DNA of 64,000 nucleotides from Membranipora membranacea (taxonomy: Eukaryota > Bryozoa > Gymnolaemata > Cheilostomatida > Membraniporidae). The position numbers were made by a program, and so were the translations under genes. The notes beneath the pieces are model-generated. The model was not told the DNA's origin. It saw nothing but the letters and a program-made list of their open reading frames with translations, and ran no database searches. Each line of letters starts with the position of its first letter. Position 1 is the first letter of the stretch. Positions 12,080 to 24,516 of this stretch are shown piece by piece. The stretch is taken from the NCBI GenBank assembly GCA_914767715.1, contig OU612070.1, positions 12,975,501 to 13,039,500 of the forward strand. Direction: 5' to 3'.

Positions 12080-15000
12080 TGTAGATTGTAGAAGTGTGTA
12101 TATCGTTGTACTCAGTGTACTCAGTGTACGGGATTGGTCAGCGTTGTAGAGCAGTTAGTTACTCAGCAATGTAACTAGCTAAACATTGTTTGTACATACA
12201 TACTGCATGAGTCTGCATATGTTTAGAGACTGGACAGAAGTGGAATGAAATCATCGTCTTTGGAGAAATAACAAAAAGCGGCTCAGAGTCTCGCCTGCTG
12301 ATACTAATGACATCTGGTAAGTAACCTAGAAATTACTATATTGACATTCTCACTCCCGATCTCAAAACGTGAAAGCATTTTATATGGAACATTGTCACAT
12401 TGTAACATTGTCACGAAACTCGGGTAGCATTGTGTAAATACTGCTATGCTTATGGAGCATGCGGGGTATGAATTATTGTCATTCTGGCTTTTTTTTCTGA
12501 ATGAAGGAGTTCTTCAGAAAACTGATGATCAATAACTCAGCGCATACAAGGAGTCCCTCTAACTCCTTGGTGCATAGCATCAATTCAGTGGGTGTTTTTT
12601 GCCAATTCACCATCACCCCTACCGTTGGTGCCTAATGTGTTCCTTTAATGTCACGTCACAATATGGTGATTGTTTCAGTTTCCCTAGGGGTTCTTCTGTT
12701 CGGTTAATCAACTCAATTAGCTCTTCACACGTATCGCATATCATGGTGCTGCCTTGACAAGATGCAGTTTTGGTGGGATGGTTGACCATGGACTTTGGCA
12801 AAGTATGCGTAAACATGCATGTAACTCCAGATGCCTATATATTCAAAGTCCAGGGTACATCAACCCTTGTCTCTATCATTTAGTCTAGGTCATAAGGCGA
12901 TAATAACTGTGCATTATTTTCATCACTATTCACTACAGCTGAGATGTCAACAAAATTTTATTGAGATCCATTTAGTTTAGTTTACAGTGGTTTTGTGGGA
13001 TAGATATGCGTTTGATTTAGATTTGTTAGATTTATATTTTGCCACTAACGCATTCCAGAAATTCTAGTCAATGTCTCTGAGGTTTTACCTATAATTTATG
13101 TTACCAAGACAACAGTCAACAGGGTACTGACTTATTTAGCAGTATACATTCAGTACTAGTCTGTCTTAGTGGGGGTGGGTTCCTTACCCCCCCCCCCACC
13201 CCCACCGAACAAAGCTTGTCAAGACATGCTGATTCAAAATAGGATACATGAAATGGAAAACAAATCACATCTTGTGAGAGAAGGTTACCATACATGGCCG
13301 TAGTTGAGAAAAACTGTTAGGGGAGGCGAAAGTCAGAGGCGGGTCCAAGGCATCACCAGGAAGGGTGCTGTTAGTTCCTCCCTAAGCAATTTAAGGCACA
13401 TAATTAGCGACTGGAAATCCTAGAGGAGCTGAATCTGACATGGATTATTCAATTATAGTGTTTTTAGCTCTATTTAGCTATCTAGGGGAGGCAGTGCCTC
13501 TCTGCCTTCCCTAGAACTATGGGCCTGCCATAACCCAAACAAGCCTTGTCGGAATCAAAGAAGGCGAACATCACCCAATCAATAGCGATGCTTTTTCCAC
13601 AACCACATTTTCTCATATATTTTGGGGACCATGGAAAGAAAATAATCGTCGAGTAGGCCTATGGTTATATCTAGTAATATGCGCAATTCTCTCTTGCGAC
13701 TTAGCTTGTTTCATCTACAACAATATCACAGAGTCAGTTAGAGTGACCCTTAGAGTTATTACATACTATATACTTATTTCATAACTCCACAGTTTGCCCA
13801 TATGCCCTACTTATAATCATAGTAATGACCATCAAGGCATTATGAATGTCTTTATAGATAAATAACCTCAGGTGAAATTAGTGCCAAATTGACTTCAGCT
13901 AAAATTAACTGAAATTAGTGCCAAGGGAATTCCTTAATTGGCTTTTGATGATACAGTGATAAAGATCTACACCCAACTCCATCATACCCTCCCACCCTCC
14001 CTGATCATACGAGAGCTTTGGTTAGTATTTATCACAGGTTCGGTGCAGGAGGGCCAACTTCATTTCTCTCTGTATCCTAGCACCAGTCCTGTATAATTTG
14101 ATAAAATTTATACATTCTCCTCACTTAGTTGAATGCTAGCGGCTGTAACTGGGTTGTTATTAAAAAATTTCAGGTTACCTATAAAACGTTACCCTGTGGC
14201 AAAAAGACACAAAAGACACAGTACAGTGATAGATGTGCATGCGTACAGCTCAGGCTTATTCAGTGAAGTTGCTGGGATCTCCTGATGCCAGACAGATGAT
14301 CACATCAGATTAGCAGGTGAGACGACTGCACCAGCCTCTACCATCTCAGAAAGTCTGTTGTTGCGGCTGTTTTGTAACTTTTGTACCAAACAACCAAGTG
14401 ATGGGACAGTGTAAACGAGGCTGGGACGTTGTGCCCATTATCTCAAGTTTTACTCAGTCTCCAACAGTTTGTACTTAAGAATATGTGAAATCTGATGTTG
14501 GAGGTAGTCACAGGTTATAAAGATCACGGTTTTATTTCAAAGCTTTGACTTACTTCAAACTTTCTGGAAGGGAGAGGTTTCAGGTTTCACCTTTTAATCT
14601 TGACCCAGTATTGTAATAATAACATTGCTAGGTTATAGGAAATTTATTCACTATTACAATTGAAGAGATGCCAATACAATTTTCAACCTAGTTTGAGACC
14701 CCCCCCCCCAAACTGTGACCTGCCTGAGGCCCACCTATCGGTCATCTTCAACTGTGCGTGTAAATCTGATAAGGTTTGTCTAAGCATCTATTCAACGTAA
14801 CAATTGGGGCGTAAAATGATCAGGTCAGCAAGCATTCAACAACCCTGCATGTATTGTGTTGTCATTAGAACTGCCGTCCTCATATTACATGAACCTGAAT
14901 AAAAGAACTACAAGAAATAGGCAGTGGCTTGGCACTATGTTTTTTGGGTTAAATTTGGTTTTAAATCACAAGTTCTGTCTCTGTCCGAAGATTGAGAAGC

Positions 15001-15310
15001 ATAGGTGCCTTACGGGCGGGGCCGCCATATTTGGCGACAAGTTGCTCTCAGTTCGTAGGCAGGTCGATATTAGCGGCTGCACCCACATCCTCCGCACTTC
15101 GATGCAATTGAGCCTGGAAATCCCAGGTGCCTATGTTAGAGGCATTTCGGAAACCCTTCATTGCCGATTTAGGGAATATTTAATTAACATAGCCATTGCA
15201 CTTCAATGCACTTTGAGCCCAGAATTTCCAAGGTGACCAAGCCACAAGCATCATAGATACCATCTCATTGTCATGGTAAGGAATGTATTATTTTAAATTT
15301 ACCTAATTAT
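12080..15310. other. Intergenic, repeat fragments only
   Basis: No exon is supported. Contents: a short CAAGGAGT...ACTCCTTG hairpin (12547-12569); a G-run/C-run stem at about 13150-13205 with 11 C in a row; an inverted copy of the dispersed repeat (13478-13532); a C-run at 14700; and a SINE S4 copy (14980-15135). A 65-codon minus-strand frame at 12619-12816 has no recognisable domain. Confidence 0.45.
14980..15135 (-). mobile_element. tRNA-derived SINE copy (family S4), diverged
   Basis: Shares with 4085-4262 the plus-strand order GGTGCCTTA..GGC.GGGCC, GACAAGTTGCTCTC and GTAGGCAGGTC. More degraded than that copy, with no clean box B. Confidence 0.4.
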
Positions 15311-15398
15311 GTATGGTGCTTGCTTTTCCCAGCTAGGCGATTGGTGCCGCAGGAGTTGTGGGTTCGAATCCCATTGGGGGAGCTTTCAAGGTGTATAC
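15311..15398 (+). mobile_element. SINE S1 fragment in the 5' leader of the sulfotransferase
   Basis: GCGATTGGTGCCGCAGGAG, then a perfect box B with T-arm (GTTGTGGGTTCGAATCCCA), then GGGGGAGCTTTCAA. The same order occurs at 54741-54880 and, with box A preserved, at 30030-30165. It ends about 100 bp upstream of the proposed start codon of the Gal3ST-like gene. Confidence 0.65.
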
Positions 15399-15494
15399 TT
15401 CTTCTTATTGCAGACTAGGAATAGAAGAATGCCCATCTTCATAATCCTCATCTGGTGCGCAGCTTCTTCTGGATTTGCCAAACTTAGCGACAAT

Positions 15495-18319
15495 ATGAAG
15501 CGCAAGATGTTTATTGGTTGCGTGGGAGTTTTCATTACCAGTTCATTGCTAGCGCTGCATATACGTCATACTTATTGGCTCACAACGCCAACAACCTGTT
15601 TATCAGTCGAATCTGTCTCCATTTCCAACACATCTACTGCCGTACCTGATCATATCAATACAGGTATGTATAGTGTATAGTATATTTACTTGTATTTAGT
15701 ATATCAACTTGTGTGTCAGAAATACTGGCCTAGAAATTGATGCAAAGTAAGGTGAAAATTTGATTATTGATCCAGGCGCACCATTATTTTAAGTACAACT
15801 GGCTGGCTTGTAGTTACTTAGTGTTGTGCTTGTGACTATATTTGAGTTGCTGAATGCATTATGAGGCAGCATATTTAAGCTGATGGATACACATGTGATG
15901 TCTAGCCGATAAGATTAAATCATAGAGTAAGGATATCCTTACACTGTGATTAAATTATGACTCATCGATTCTCACATTAGCATTGTGTGAAGCACAATAG
16001 TGTCCCAGTCTAGAGAGCTTCTTGTAGCATCTGAGATAAAACTTCCTCAATCCAATTATACGGCAAATACTACAGGCAAATACTACAGGCAAATACTACA
16101 GGCAAATACTACAGGCAAATACTACAAGCAAATACTACAGGCAAATACTACACGGGAAATTTAGCTGACAAAGCCTCTGTTCCAAGCCTCTTTCTAATAA
16201 CATGTTATTTAAAAGTTTCATTGTAACTCTTATTACCTACTGTCTACCCATACTTTTTACATCAATCTATGCAAGTGATAAGAAGCACATACGTAAACTT
16301 TTTAGAGAAGCTATCAAGCTAGGCATCGAGCACCAGATATTGATGCTCTGATGAACACTCAAACTAAGACACTTTCTCTCAGGTACACAGATGAGGAGGA
16401 CCACTTTTAAATTATGTTCCTAGATAAATGCCCATCAGTACGTTACCGCACCATGGAGTATAGAGGTGCTCCGGGCCTAGACTGCTTTTTATGACATATG
16501 ATTCTCACACTTAACAATATTCTTTTTTAATTTTTACCACAAAGACCTGATTTTCCCATGTTATGTCTTTTGCCAGAGTCTACACCGAATCACACGGCTT
16601 TTTTGTCAGTGATAGAAATAAATCCATACTTCATTTTAACTCTTTCTAGTTTACTCAGTGCCAACACAGAAGAATCTGAAGAAGCTCAAACCAGTGCATC
16701 ATCTCGCCTATATAAAAACACACAAGACTGGCAGCAGTACTATATGGTCTATCTTAATAAGTTACGCTGTCTCTAATAACCTCACCATCGCACTGCCAGC
16801 AGCTAAGACTGGAAATAAGCTCGGCTGGCCTCAGCTGTTTACTGCAGAGGCTGCCACGCCAAATAAACCAGATGTACTATGTCATCATAGCAGGTAAATG
16901 TTGGTATCCTCTTAGCCTTGTACCCTCGACCACGGGCCTTGGTTTATTTGGTTCCAAACCAAAATAACCACAACCCGTGGCCGCGGGACAAGGCTAGTAT
17001 ACTCGTGGCATAACATTGCAAACTCTCAATCTGAGCGTTCGATTATTTAATGCACTTAGACTAACCACCCCCCCTCCCAGGCCATACATCTGAAGTTTAA
17101 ACGATCTGATGGCCAGGAATACTCTGGTTTTTTATTGTGTTTAATTTTGAAGACATGACTAAATTGTGCAGTCTTACATTCTGATGGTAGATATCATGTC
17201 AAAATTCTTTTTTGAATTCATATGGGATGATCATCACTGACAATCAATTGTTAGTTAGTTAGATCAAGCATGGAGGGTGGATCAAGGAGTTCAAGACAAA
17301 ACAAGTCTTTAACTCCTTGGGTGGATCGAATCCAATTTCTCAGCATTGGAGTTGCTCCCCCCTGTTAGACCATGACATCAACAGCAAAGCAATCACGTCG
17401 AAGCTTATGAGAGGGTCAGGAGAGATTGACAATGTATGATGTGAGTGGTACAATGTATTAAAATACATATCATCTGTTTTCGTTTAGATTTTCAGACGCT
17501 ATGGTGAGATATATGCCTAATGATACATTCTACCTCACATCAATGAGAGACCCCGTATATCAGCTGCAATCCGCGTATACTTACTTCAACGCTCAGCGAT
17601 GTTTCAACCTAACATATAGTCAGTTCTTATATAAACTGGACCAGAAAAGTCTGGATGTAGGTAAATGTCAGGGTTTCATGTACATGTGGCTAAACAATGG
17701 TCAATTATTTGACCTTGGGTTAGAGACCGCTGACCTTTCCGAAACAAAGGACAAGGAAAAAGTGCTAGCAAAGATAGATGAGATTGATAAGCGCTTTGGA
17801 ATGGTGATAATTCTCGAACGCTTAGATGAATCACTCATCATATTAAGAGACTTTTTAAAATGGAGTACAGAAGATATAATCTATATAAAGAAAAATTTCC
17901 AAATGAAAGCGCCAGCAAACACTGAAAAGGATTATACAGCATTGCAGAAATCTTCAGCCCAAAAGTGGAACTGGGCAGATCAGTTAGCTTATAGCCATTT
18001 CCATGACAAGTTAATCCGAACTATAAGGAGCCGTCCTCAGTATTATGCTGAACAAGTTAGGAAGCTGCAGCTCAGAAATAGCTTGTTGAAGAGTCGGTGC
18101 GTACAGGGGGTGATACCAATGTCCGCACTCAAATCCTCTTACTCTCAGTCTTACCCAGAGGATACAGGTACATATACTCTTACAAATAAAGGTAAAAACT
18201 CGGATCGCTGTGTCCAGTTAGTGATGACTGAGGTGGCTAAGATCAGACTTTTAAATTCTGGTCACCACATAGACAGTGATACTTATAAAAAGCTGCAGAA
18301 TTCCACTCTCGTTCTGTAG
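15495..18319 (+). CDS. Galactose 3-O-sulfotransferase (Gal3ST) family, 3 exons
   Basis: Golgi type II membrane enzyme that moves sulfate from PAPS to the 3-OH of galactose on glycolipid or glycan acceptors. Exons: 15495-15663, 16659-16893, 17488-18319; the phases join (G|TG, AG|A), giving about 411 aa against 398-486 in vertebrates. A short basic tail (MKRK) precedes a single membrane anchor (about residues 5-21) and a Ser/Thr-rich stem. The 5'-phosphosulfate-binding loop is IKTHKTGSST at about 75-84, matching the family's KTHKTGSS. The 3'-phosphate-binding region is MRDPVYQLQSAYTYF at about 154-168. An in-frame Met further upstream at 15430 is possible, but starting at 15495 places the anchor correctly. 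Family membership is firm; which Gal3ST type and which acceptor are not. Divergence in the C-terminal half is typical of the family. Confidence 0.9.
16063..16152. repeat. 13-bp tandem repeat (CAAATACTACAGG)n
   Basis: Seven nearly identical units in intron 1 of the sulfotransferase; the sixth carries a G-to-A change. Confidence 0.92.
16912..16997. mobile_element. Small palindromic element
   Basis: TAGCCTTGT.CC..CG.CCACGGG at the left pairs with CCCGTGGCCGCGGGACAAGGCTA at the right. Pairing continues through TTGGTT/AACCAA to a tiny loop, so almost the whole 85 bp is one hairpin. A TA dinucleotide bounds each end, which allows a TA target duplication. It starts about 19 bp after exon 2 of the sulfotransferase. 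Confidence 0.6.
17283..17319. repeat. CAAGGAGTT/AACTCCTTG hairpin with direct flanking repeats
   Basis: The stem CAAGGAGTT.AAGAC pairs with GTCTT.AACTCCTTG around a short A-rich loop. The octamer GGGTGGAT is found directly on both sides (17275-17282 and 17319-17326, overlapping the stem end by one base). This is the best-preserved member of a set of similar hairpins in the window. Confidence 0.6.
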
Positions 18320-19335
18320 AATCTTTTTTTATCATTGTCTGGCCCTAGTGTGAATCTTCTGTACTATTCAGGAAATATTTGTTTTATTTATTTGAGCTAT
18401 TTGAGCTGGATGTGTTGTTGAAGTCAATATTTTTAAGCTTGTCGGAAGTCTTTGCCATACACAAGTTATTGCTCTCTGAACCTGCCACTGGTGCATCTAT
18501 TGAGTTTGTTTGAGTTTAACATTATTTTTATTTCCTTTTGGAAGATTTTAATGAACACAATGTGCCTTTGTCACGAAAACTTGCTTTACTATTGGATTTA
18601 CACTTATAAACAAGTTTTTTTGCAACAGGGCATATATGCCTTTGCACTTTATTCGGCTTTAACTCTTTTAACGGCTTTTACTTAATGTTTTTTTATTGGA
18701 ATAGTCAAAGGTTTATACAAGACTTGCTTTAAAATACTTACAGTCCACTTTTTATTGAAGTATTATTTTTATTTAGATTATCCAGAATAGATGAATCAAC
18801 AGAAAATATCTTTACAATATTTAGAGAAAAAAAAACATAAAATAAGTCCAAACGTATGTCAAGCATAATTTCCCGGACCTGGATCTCTAACAATAATATA
18901 TACAATACCAGCTGATCACTAGTTGACATCTTCTCAACCTGAGGGGCCGTTGGTAGGGAGAGGGGGCAAGAGTCTGAGGAGCAGTTAACCTCCTAAATTC
19001 TATTGGGCCCAGTGGTCAGTGTCGTCGCTGCGAGAAGACTTTAATTAAGCATCTGTGATTATCACCTTTGTCCAAAAAGCAAATCTTCTCTACCATTCAG
19101 CTACCAAGGCATGACTGGAGAGAAGGCATTGGTCAATTAATACAAAAGCAACATCAACTTTAAGCTTTGACATCCCTTGGTTTGAGCAAGTATTTACGCC
19201 ATAACATACACGTACTGTGGCGTTTGCAGTCAAAGAACTAAACAAACCAACATATCTAGTTTAACAACCAGGGAGCCTGGTGATTTTTTCTCATCTGGTG
19301 CAAGTCAATTAGATCTTCAGTATATCAGGGTTTTG
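18320..19335. other. Convergent intergenic region, no gene recognised
   Basis: The region between the stop codons of the sulfotransferase (+) and tetraspanin copy A (-). It must hold both 3' UTRs. Minus-strand polyadenylation hexamers could lie at the TTTATT motifs near 18747-18775. The left edge of the tandem duplication unit (similarity to about 24600 onward) begins near 19080. Confidence 0.5.
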
Positions 19336-22300
19336 TTAGTAATTGTACTGCGCTTGGCTAGGAACACGTCCCAATCGGTTCATCGACATTCCAGGGGTCA
19401 TTCTCTGCGCTGACATCATTGGGTTTATTCTTGCTGCTGACATTGCAGGTCCTCTGGACATCATACCCAAAGATGATCTAACCATACCTGCAAACAAATC
19501 ATACAACAAAGGATGTGCTTGAGGAAAAAGTACTTGAAATAAGGTTTTGGCAAATTGTGACGGAGTTGCCACCTTTTTCTGAGATGTAAGACAACTTCTG
19601 CTACTATCACTAATTATATCCATAATGGTGTTTGCAAGAGTATGTTTAAGAAATAAGTAGCAAAAGTGTCAAAGGATAGCAGAGATGAAATTGGAGCTGT
19701 TAGTGTACAGCGCTATCTCAATTACCAATTGGCATAATAATGTATTGTACATAGAAGCAATAAATTCCAGATAAAACAGTATAAATTTATTGAGTGAATC
19801 TGATCAAACGCATTATCACTATAATGATAAAGAAAATAGCTGGAACATATGTTTATGACGTACTTGCTTTACCAGCTAGAGCGTCAGCACTCATTCCCCC
19901 TGTCATAGCAAAGGCAGCTAGTGAGCCAGTAGCTTGGATACCGGCCAGTATGGTGTCTCTTTCAGCTTTTAATTCAGCTTCTTTCTCATCTCGTTTTGCC
20001 TCTATCTTATTTACCGACATCACGTCACACATGAGAATACATGATGCCAAGAGACACAGCACCTAGCATCAACATTGGAAATGTCCAAATATTATTTCAT
20101 TATGATAATTGTTACAATGGCAAACGAAATTCCTCAGCTTCACTTTCAGTTCGACGAAGTCAAAACTGTGAGTTCTGGTTTTACGACCAACAAAAGATGT
20201 TGGCTGCGTGACAATGTCTTTCTTCCATGTCATTAGGTGAGACACTTTTATATTCTGGTCTACAGATATGGCAATTTTGTTGTCTGCAAGGGGTCCATGT
20301 GTTAGTTTTCCCTCAACCCCAAGGAGATTAGTAACAGGGTTTGTTAGTTGCAGTATGATAGAAGTGTTTTTTTGCATTCAAACTGTAGAACATGTTATAT
20401 GAGGCACCAAGTTAGATTAATCTCTTACCTCAAACACGAGTATTGTGATTGCTACTCCGAGCAGAACCCGCAATAAAGCACCAAATATCAGGGATTGGAA
20501 ACTTCTGTAACACCCCTGTAACCAAAAATACAATTTGAGGAATATCTATCATCAACTAGGCTCTCAGGAATTTGTCCTAACACCTTTTGCACTAACAAAA
20601 AAGTGCTGTAGACAGTTCAGCAACAGAATTGATAAGCCATGTCACATGCATATATGCCACACCAAGATCACCGCAGGAGATAAACTCTCAACAAAAGCCT
20701 AAATTCTCCAATTCAAAAGCCGACACTGGGTGAGCCACTATAAATGATTCTCTTTCTCTTTTTAGATCAAATATTTTTCTGCAAACTTGTTATCAAATCT
20801 ATTTAACTACATATTTTCCGTTTGTGGTCAGATTCAGTTATATTATATATACAAATAAATTGATCTTACTTTGTTAGTCCAGGCCTTCTGATACGAAGCC
20901 TTTGTGCCATCACGGAGACATGTAGGAAACTGCCAGTAGGGTTTGAAAAAGTCGACTAGCGATTGTTTTGTCCAATTAGCTTTTGATTCAAACTGTGCTA
21001 TTTCTGACCATTTTGGTTTCTTCCCCTTGCGGAATCTGCAGCAGTATGGTGGATGAGGGATGGATTCCATGGTGGTGTCATTTTCAGCTCTCGAAGCTTT
21101 GTAACTTTTTCTCCAAACATTAAATGTCGAACTGTAGTCACCGACTCCTTTGATGCCGCAACAATCATACTAAAATAAAAAAAATGATCTTATTTTCACA
21201 TGAGGTGACAAATTCAATTGAACAGCTACAGTTCAGCGGTGAATGGTTGTATATCACTGATGCGTATTTTTAATCAAAAACTGTCTTTCAACCGCTTCAT
21301 GGACTTGATGACGTCCACCCATAAATCCTTGCCTTTCCCCTTATTGTATTTTTGTTGTTGTCTTACTTGTGAAAACATTGTTGAGATGAGAACTGATGTC
21401 AATAAAGTGCTAAAAAGAAGAAGGTGAATAGCGATTGGTGAAACAGGGTTCTGAGTGAGTAGGAACTGGTGGGAACTGAGTTATAGAGGGAAACCTTCAG
21501 AACACAGTTCCCACTGGATTCGGTTAAAAAACAGTGTCAAGTCTCTCTTGACCAGATATCAATCATACTATTACAGATCCATATTTCTGCATAATTTGAT
21601 CTAGAAAGTACAAAAAATTCCCAAAATGATGTTCAACCCAGAGAGTAGAGTACCCACAAAGAAAAAAAGTCCACTTAGAACACTGGATGAATAGTGAGAG
21701 GTAAACAGTATGGAGTGATAGAGTAGTTTTAAGAGAACTACCTGTACTTGTAGATAAGCGAATGTGACAGTGAGGCCATCTCCACTTCCGTGTCCCGACC
21801 TGAACTGTGATCCTATTGACTTTCTAAGAGTCACCTCTATACTATCGTCTAACTACAATAACAAGACAACAAGATGTTTTTTACTGACTCTCATCCGTTT
21901 CATACGAAAGTTTGATCGCCGTCTGAGCTTGGGCTCCGTTGATTGGCAATATGTAGTGTTGACTTGACTGTAGCACAGTTATTTGAAAAGACATCAGTGA
22001 TGATCAGAAAGTCTATTATTTAGTTATTATCATTATTATTGGGAGTTTCATGTTTTTACAGCATTGAATTTTTATAGGTAAAAAAAGGAAAAATAAAAGA
22101 AAAAGAAACCTATTTTAATCTGTGAGAGGAGGGTTGCCTTTAATTTTGTTGAATGGTTTATGCTATAAGCATAGTTTTAAAAAAGTGTTTAGCAGAATAG
22201 TTAATAAATGAAAATAAAAGAAGCAATGGCTCAGCCAGAAAGTCTGAAGACTAGAGTGACAGCTGTCCCAATGGTTGCTCGCCACATTAAAACCAACTGA

Positions 22301-23956
22301 AGGTTTATTTGTTTAATTTGACGCATTGGCCAAGATCTGATCTGGACATTTAAAGTGAAAGAGGCTTGAACCAAATGCGAGATTTTAAGACTGGATACAT
22401 GAGAAGAAAGATCTTTTATGGTTGTCTAGTTTCGTGTTTTAAAAAAAATAGATGAGTATCCAGTTTCACTTCTTAATCTTATCCTTGGCAATGCCATATC
22501 AGTTAGGTAATTAGTACTTACCGAAGCTCTAAATGATCCAAATATCGCAAGTCCAGCAGATTCAGCAATAACAAGAACCACCAAAAACACTACATACTAA
22601 AACATGAGGAGAAAACATCAATATTACTGTCGTACCCGTATCGAGGAAATGATTAGTTGATATTTTGATGGCTAACTTAACTTAAAATTGTATGAAAGTT
22701 GTAAATTTGGTCATAATTTACTAAGTGTCAATCATTTTAATGAAAGGATAGTCGTTTTGGTTTGTATAGAAATGTGAGCTAGTACAGATGAAAGCCAAGA
22801 TAAATTATAATGAATTTATTTGGACTTGTACTTACACCTAGCATGCAGTGCTGATTCCTTTGTATCGCACCGCAAAACCCAACCATAGAGACAACTGAAA
22901 TACCGATTCCTGTGGCTATCAGAATTATACACGTCGAAGATATCACCTACGAGTATTTAAAGACATTGCGAATAGACTATTGCAAGGTTGCCTAAGCGGT
23001 TAACTTGGCTAATGACATAATAAAAACTTCATTTTGCTCATCAAGATAAAATGAGTTGAACTGAATCATAGTCACAGTCGCAGCCGCAGTCGTATTCGCA
23101 GCCGCAGCCGCAGTCGCAGCCACAGTCGCAGTCGCAGCCACAGTCGCGTTATAGTCACAGTTATAGTCACAGCTATAGTCACAGTTATGGTCATAGTCAT
23201 GTGATCTACCTCAGCTGTTGTACTATCTAGAAGATTATGTAGTTGGCCGGCGGGTACTCCAGGAATATAACTAGCTATAAACTTAAACAGGTTATCTTGC
23301 ACTGTGAAATAGGCTCCAGTTCCAATAGCTACCAATCCTAACACCTATAAAACAACAGCAAAATAGTACCAATACACGCTGGAACAGGGAGGGGTGTGAT
23401 CTCCGCATAAACATTTGACCCTCCATAGACCAAAGGATAATTTAGTTTGCACCATCAAATCTGAATCTATTATATCTAACTAGTTATTGTAGCCATATGA
23501 GATAGCGATAGCTATATTATGTGGTACCATCAGAGACTATAGATAATATATCCATAGTCTCTGGTAGCATGTTGTCCAGTAATAATATTGGTAAATGAAA
23601 CATATTTGACCTGCGAATGGAGGTAGAGTTTACCATCAAAAACTGACCGTTTTTGTCTCAAGCGTAAACCTTTTTAGCCATTAACTATGATGTAAAATAA
23701 AGTGTAGGAAATGATGGATGAGCCTAGACCAAGTTTGGTCCATTTGCCTACATTCAGAGTTTCTCCCGATCCACTAGTCACGACGCAGGCCAGTGGCTAG
23801 ACCAGTGGAAGGGAGCAACTGGAATGCAGGCAATAGGATTAAATTTGATCTAGATGAGCCTATTTAACTTACCACAAAGACCACATTGCTGATGCATAAC
23901 TTGAGAATAGCAACTTTACTTGGTCCAGACAGCTGGTCCAGGGGAATAAAACCCAT
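19336..23956 (-). CDS. Tetraspanin, copy A, 9 exons
   Basis: Four-pass membrane organiser protein. Exons on the minus strand: 23956-23873, 23344-23210, 22946-22836, 22596-22522, 21852-21742, 21169-20870, 20515-20429, 20062-19864, 19487-19336. They sum to 1254 nt, 417 aa, with no internal stop. TM1 spans exons 1-2. TM2 (exon 3) ends with the family-like GFCGAIQRNQHCMLG, TM3 is exon 4, and TM4 spans exons 7-8. The large extracellular loop has the diagnostic YDCCG, then PPYCC, then two further cysteines (PTCLRDG, KGCYRS): six in all. Sequons NDT and NWT lie in this loop. Unusually, about 90 cytoplasmic residues follow TM4: a charged coiled-coil-like stretch (EAKRDEKEAELKAERD), a Gly/Ala/Met segment, and a Met/Arg/Ser-rich end finishing QAQYNY. 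Most tetraspanins are 200-350 aa. Head-to-head with a GPCR fragment. Confidence 0.9.
23066..23205. repeat. Degenerate hexanucleotide array (CAGYCG / AGTCAY)n
   Basis: Runs of CAGTCG/CAGCCG pass into TATAGTCACAG units, directly after the exon 2 donor (23209) of tetraspanin A. The matching place in copy B (about 28990-29075) holds a shorter, more AT-rich version (CATAGA/CATAGT), so the array predates the duplication and has diverged since. Confidence 0.9.
23520..23575. repeat. Short imperfect hairpin
   Basis: TACCATCAGAGACTATAG pairs with CCATAGTCTCTGGTAGC. The same motif (ATCAGAGACTATAG ... TGTCTCTGGTAT) appears at 26096-26148 in an unrelated intron, so it is a small dispersed palindromic repeat. 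Confidence 0.5.
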
Positions 23957-24301
23957 ACCTCTCGTAAGACAACAATCTATTCAATCATTCATTCAGAGAG
24001 TAAACAGTATTCACAACATTAACAATATACTGACTGACTGTTAGACAGCGCAATTCTGTCATCGTGAGAGGCAATGGGCATCACATAATGTTTTGGATAA
24101 TATATAACATTACAGTAAGTTAGGCTGTTTAAATATTACTGCATCGATACCAGAAACAATCAATACCAAAAGGTTCTCACTTCATCCATTTTTATACGGC
24201 AGAGAAGGCACACTATACCTCAGAATATTAAAGTTGATACTTAGTGGTTTAAAGTTGCGAATACAACTCTTACGGAGGGCAAAATTGGTGAGAAGCCGTA
24301 T

Positions 24302-24516
24302 CGTATCGACCATTTAATTGTCTATGTATTGTTCTTTGGTTTTTTTGCTTTTTCGCGTGGAAACATAAATGTCAGCAATTCAACCTACCAGCATATTAAT
24401 GCAGCAAATCCGAAGGAGAGAGATTTGAAGTTTTTCGCTCCAGCTGCTGCTACTACCAGCTATATTGCTTTGAACACAGCAATCTGTATCACAAACACTA
24501 TCCATCCTATCACGCA
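24302..24516 (+). pseudogene. Truncated 5' fragment of a rhodopsin-like GPCR
   Basis: Encodes a diverged version of the N-terminus and first membrane helix of the intact receptor at 30635-31657 (shared: FSRGN, TYQHINAA, TTSYIALNTAICITNTIH). Neither possible initiator Met is kept: the positions equal to 30635 and 30701 read GAG and ATA. Similarity stops after ATCACGC at 24516, and a stop codon follows two bases later. It is cut by the duplication breakpoint, not by decay, and cannot encode a receptor. It lies head-to-head with tetraspanin A, as the intact receptor does with copy B. Confidence 0.88.

Larger units (their letters stand above)
19080..24516. repeat. Tandem segmental duplication, unit A
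   Basis: Unit A (about 5.4 kb) matches unit B (about 24600-30840) in gene order, exon lengths, flanking non-coding sequence and splice sites. Shared non-coding text includes TCTTCTCTACCATT and AATTAATACAAAAGCAACAT at the left edge, and ATGTTTTGGATAATAT upstream of the tetraspanin start. Similarity ends inside the GPCR coding sequence at ATCACGC (24510-24516). Unit B carries extra insertions: a SINE in the shared promoter region, a second SINE in intron 4, and pentamer and heptamer arrays. Confidence 0.88.

Noticed and set aside
16063-16152. CRISPR-like spaced repeats
   Set aside because: The 13-bp units are directly tandem without spacers, in an intron of a eukaryotic gene.
22836-22838. Tetraspanin A exon 3 ending at 22838
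   Set aside because: That donor would shift the next exon into a frame with a stop; ending at 22836 gives the consensus GTAAGT and keeps the frame, as in copy B.
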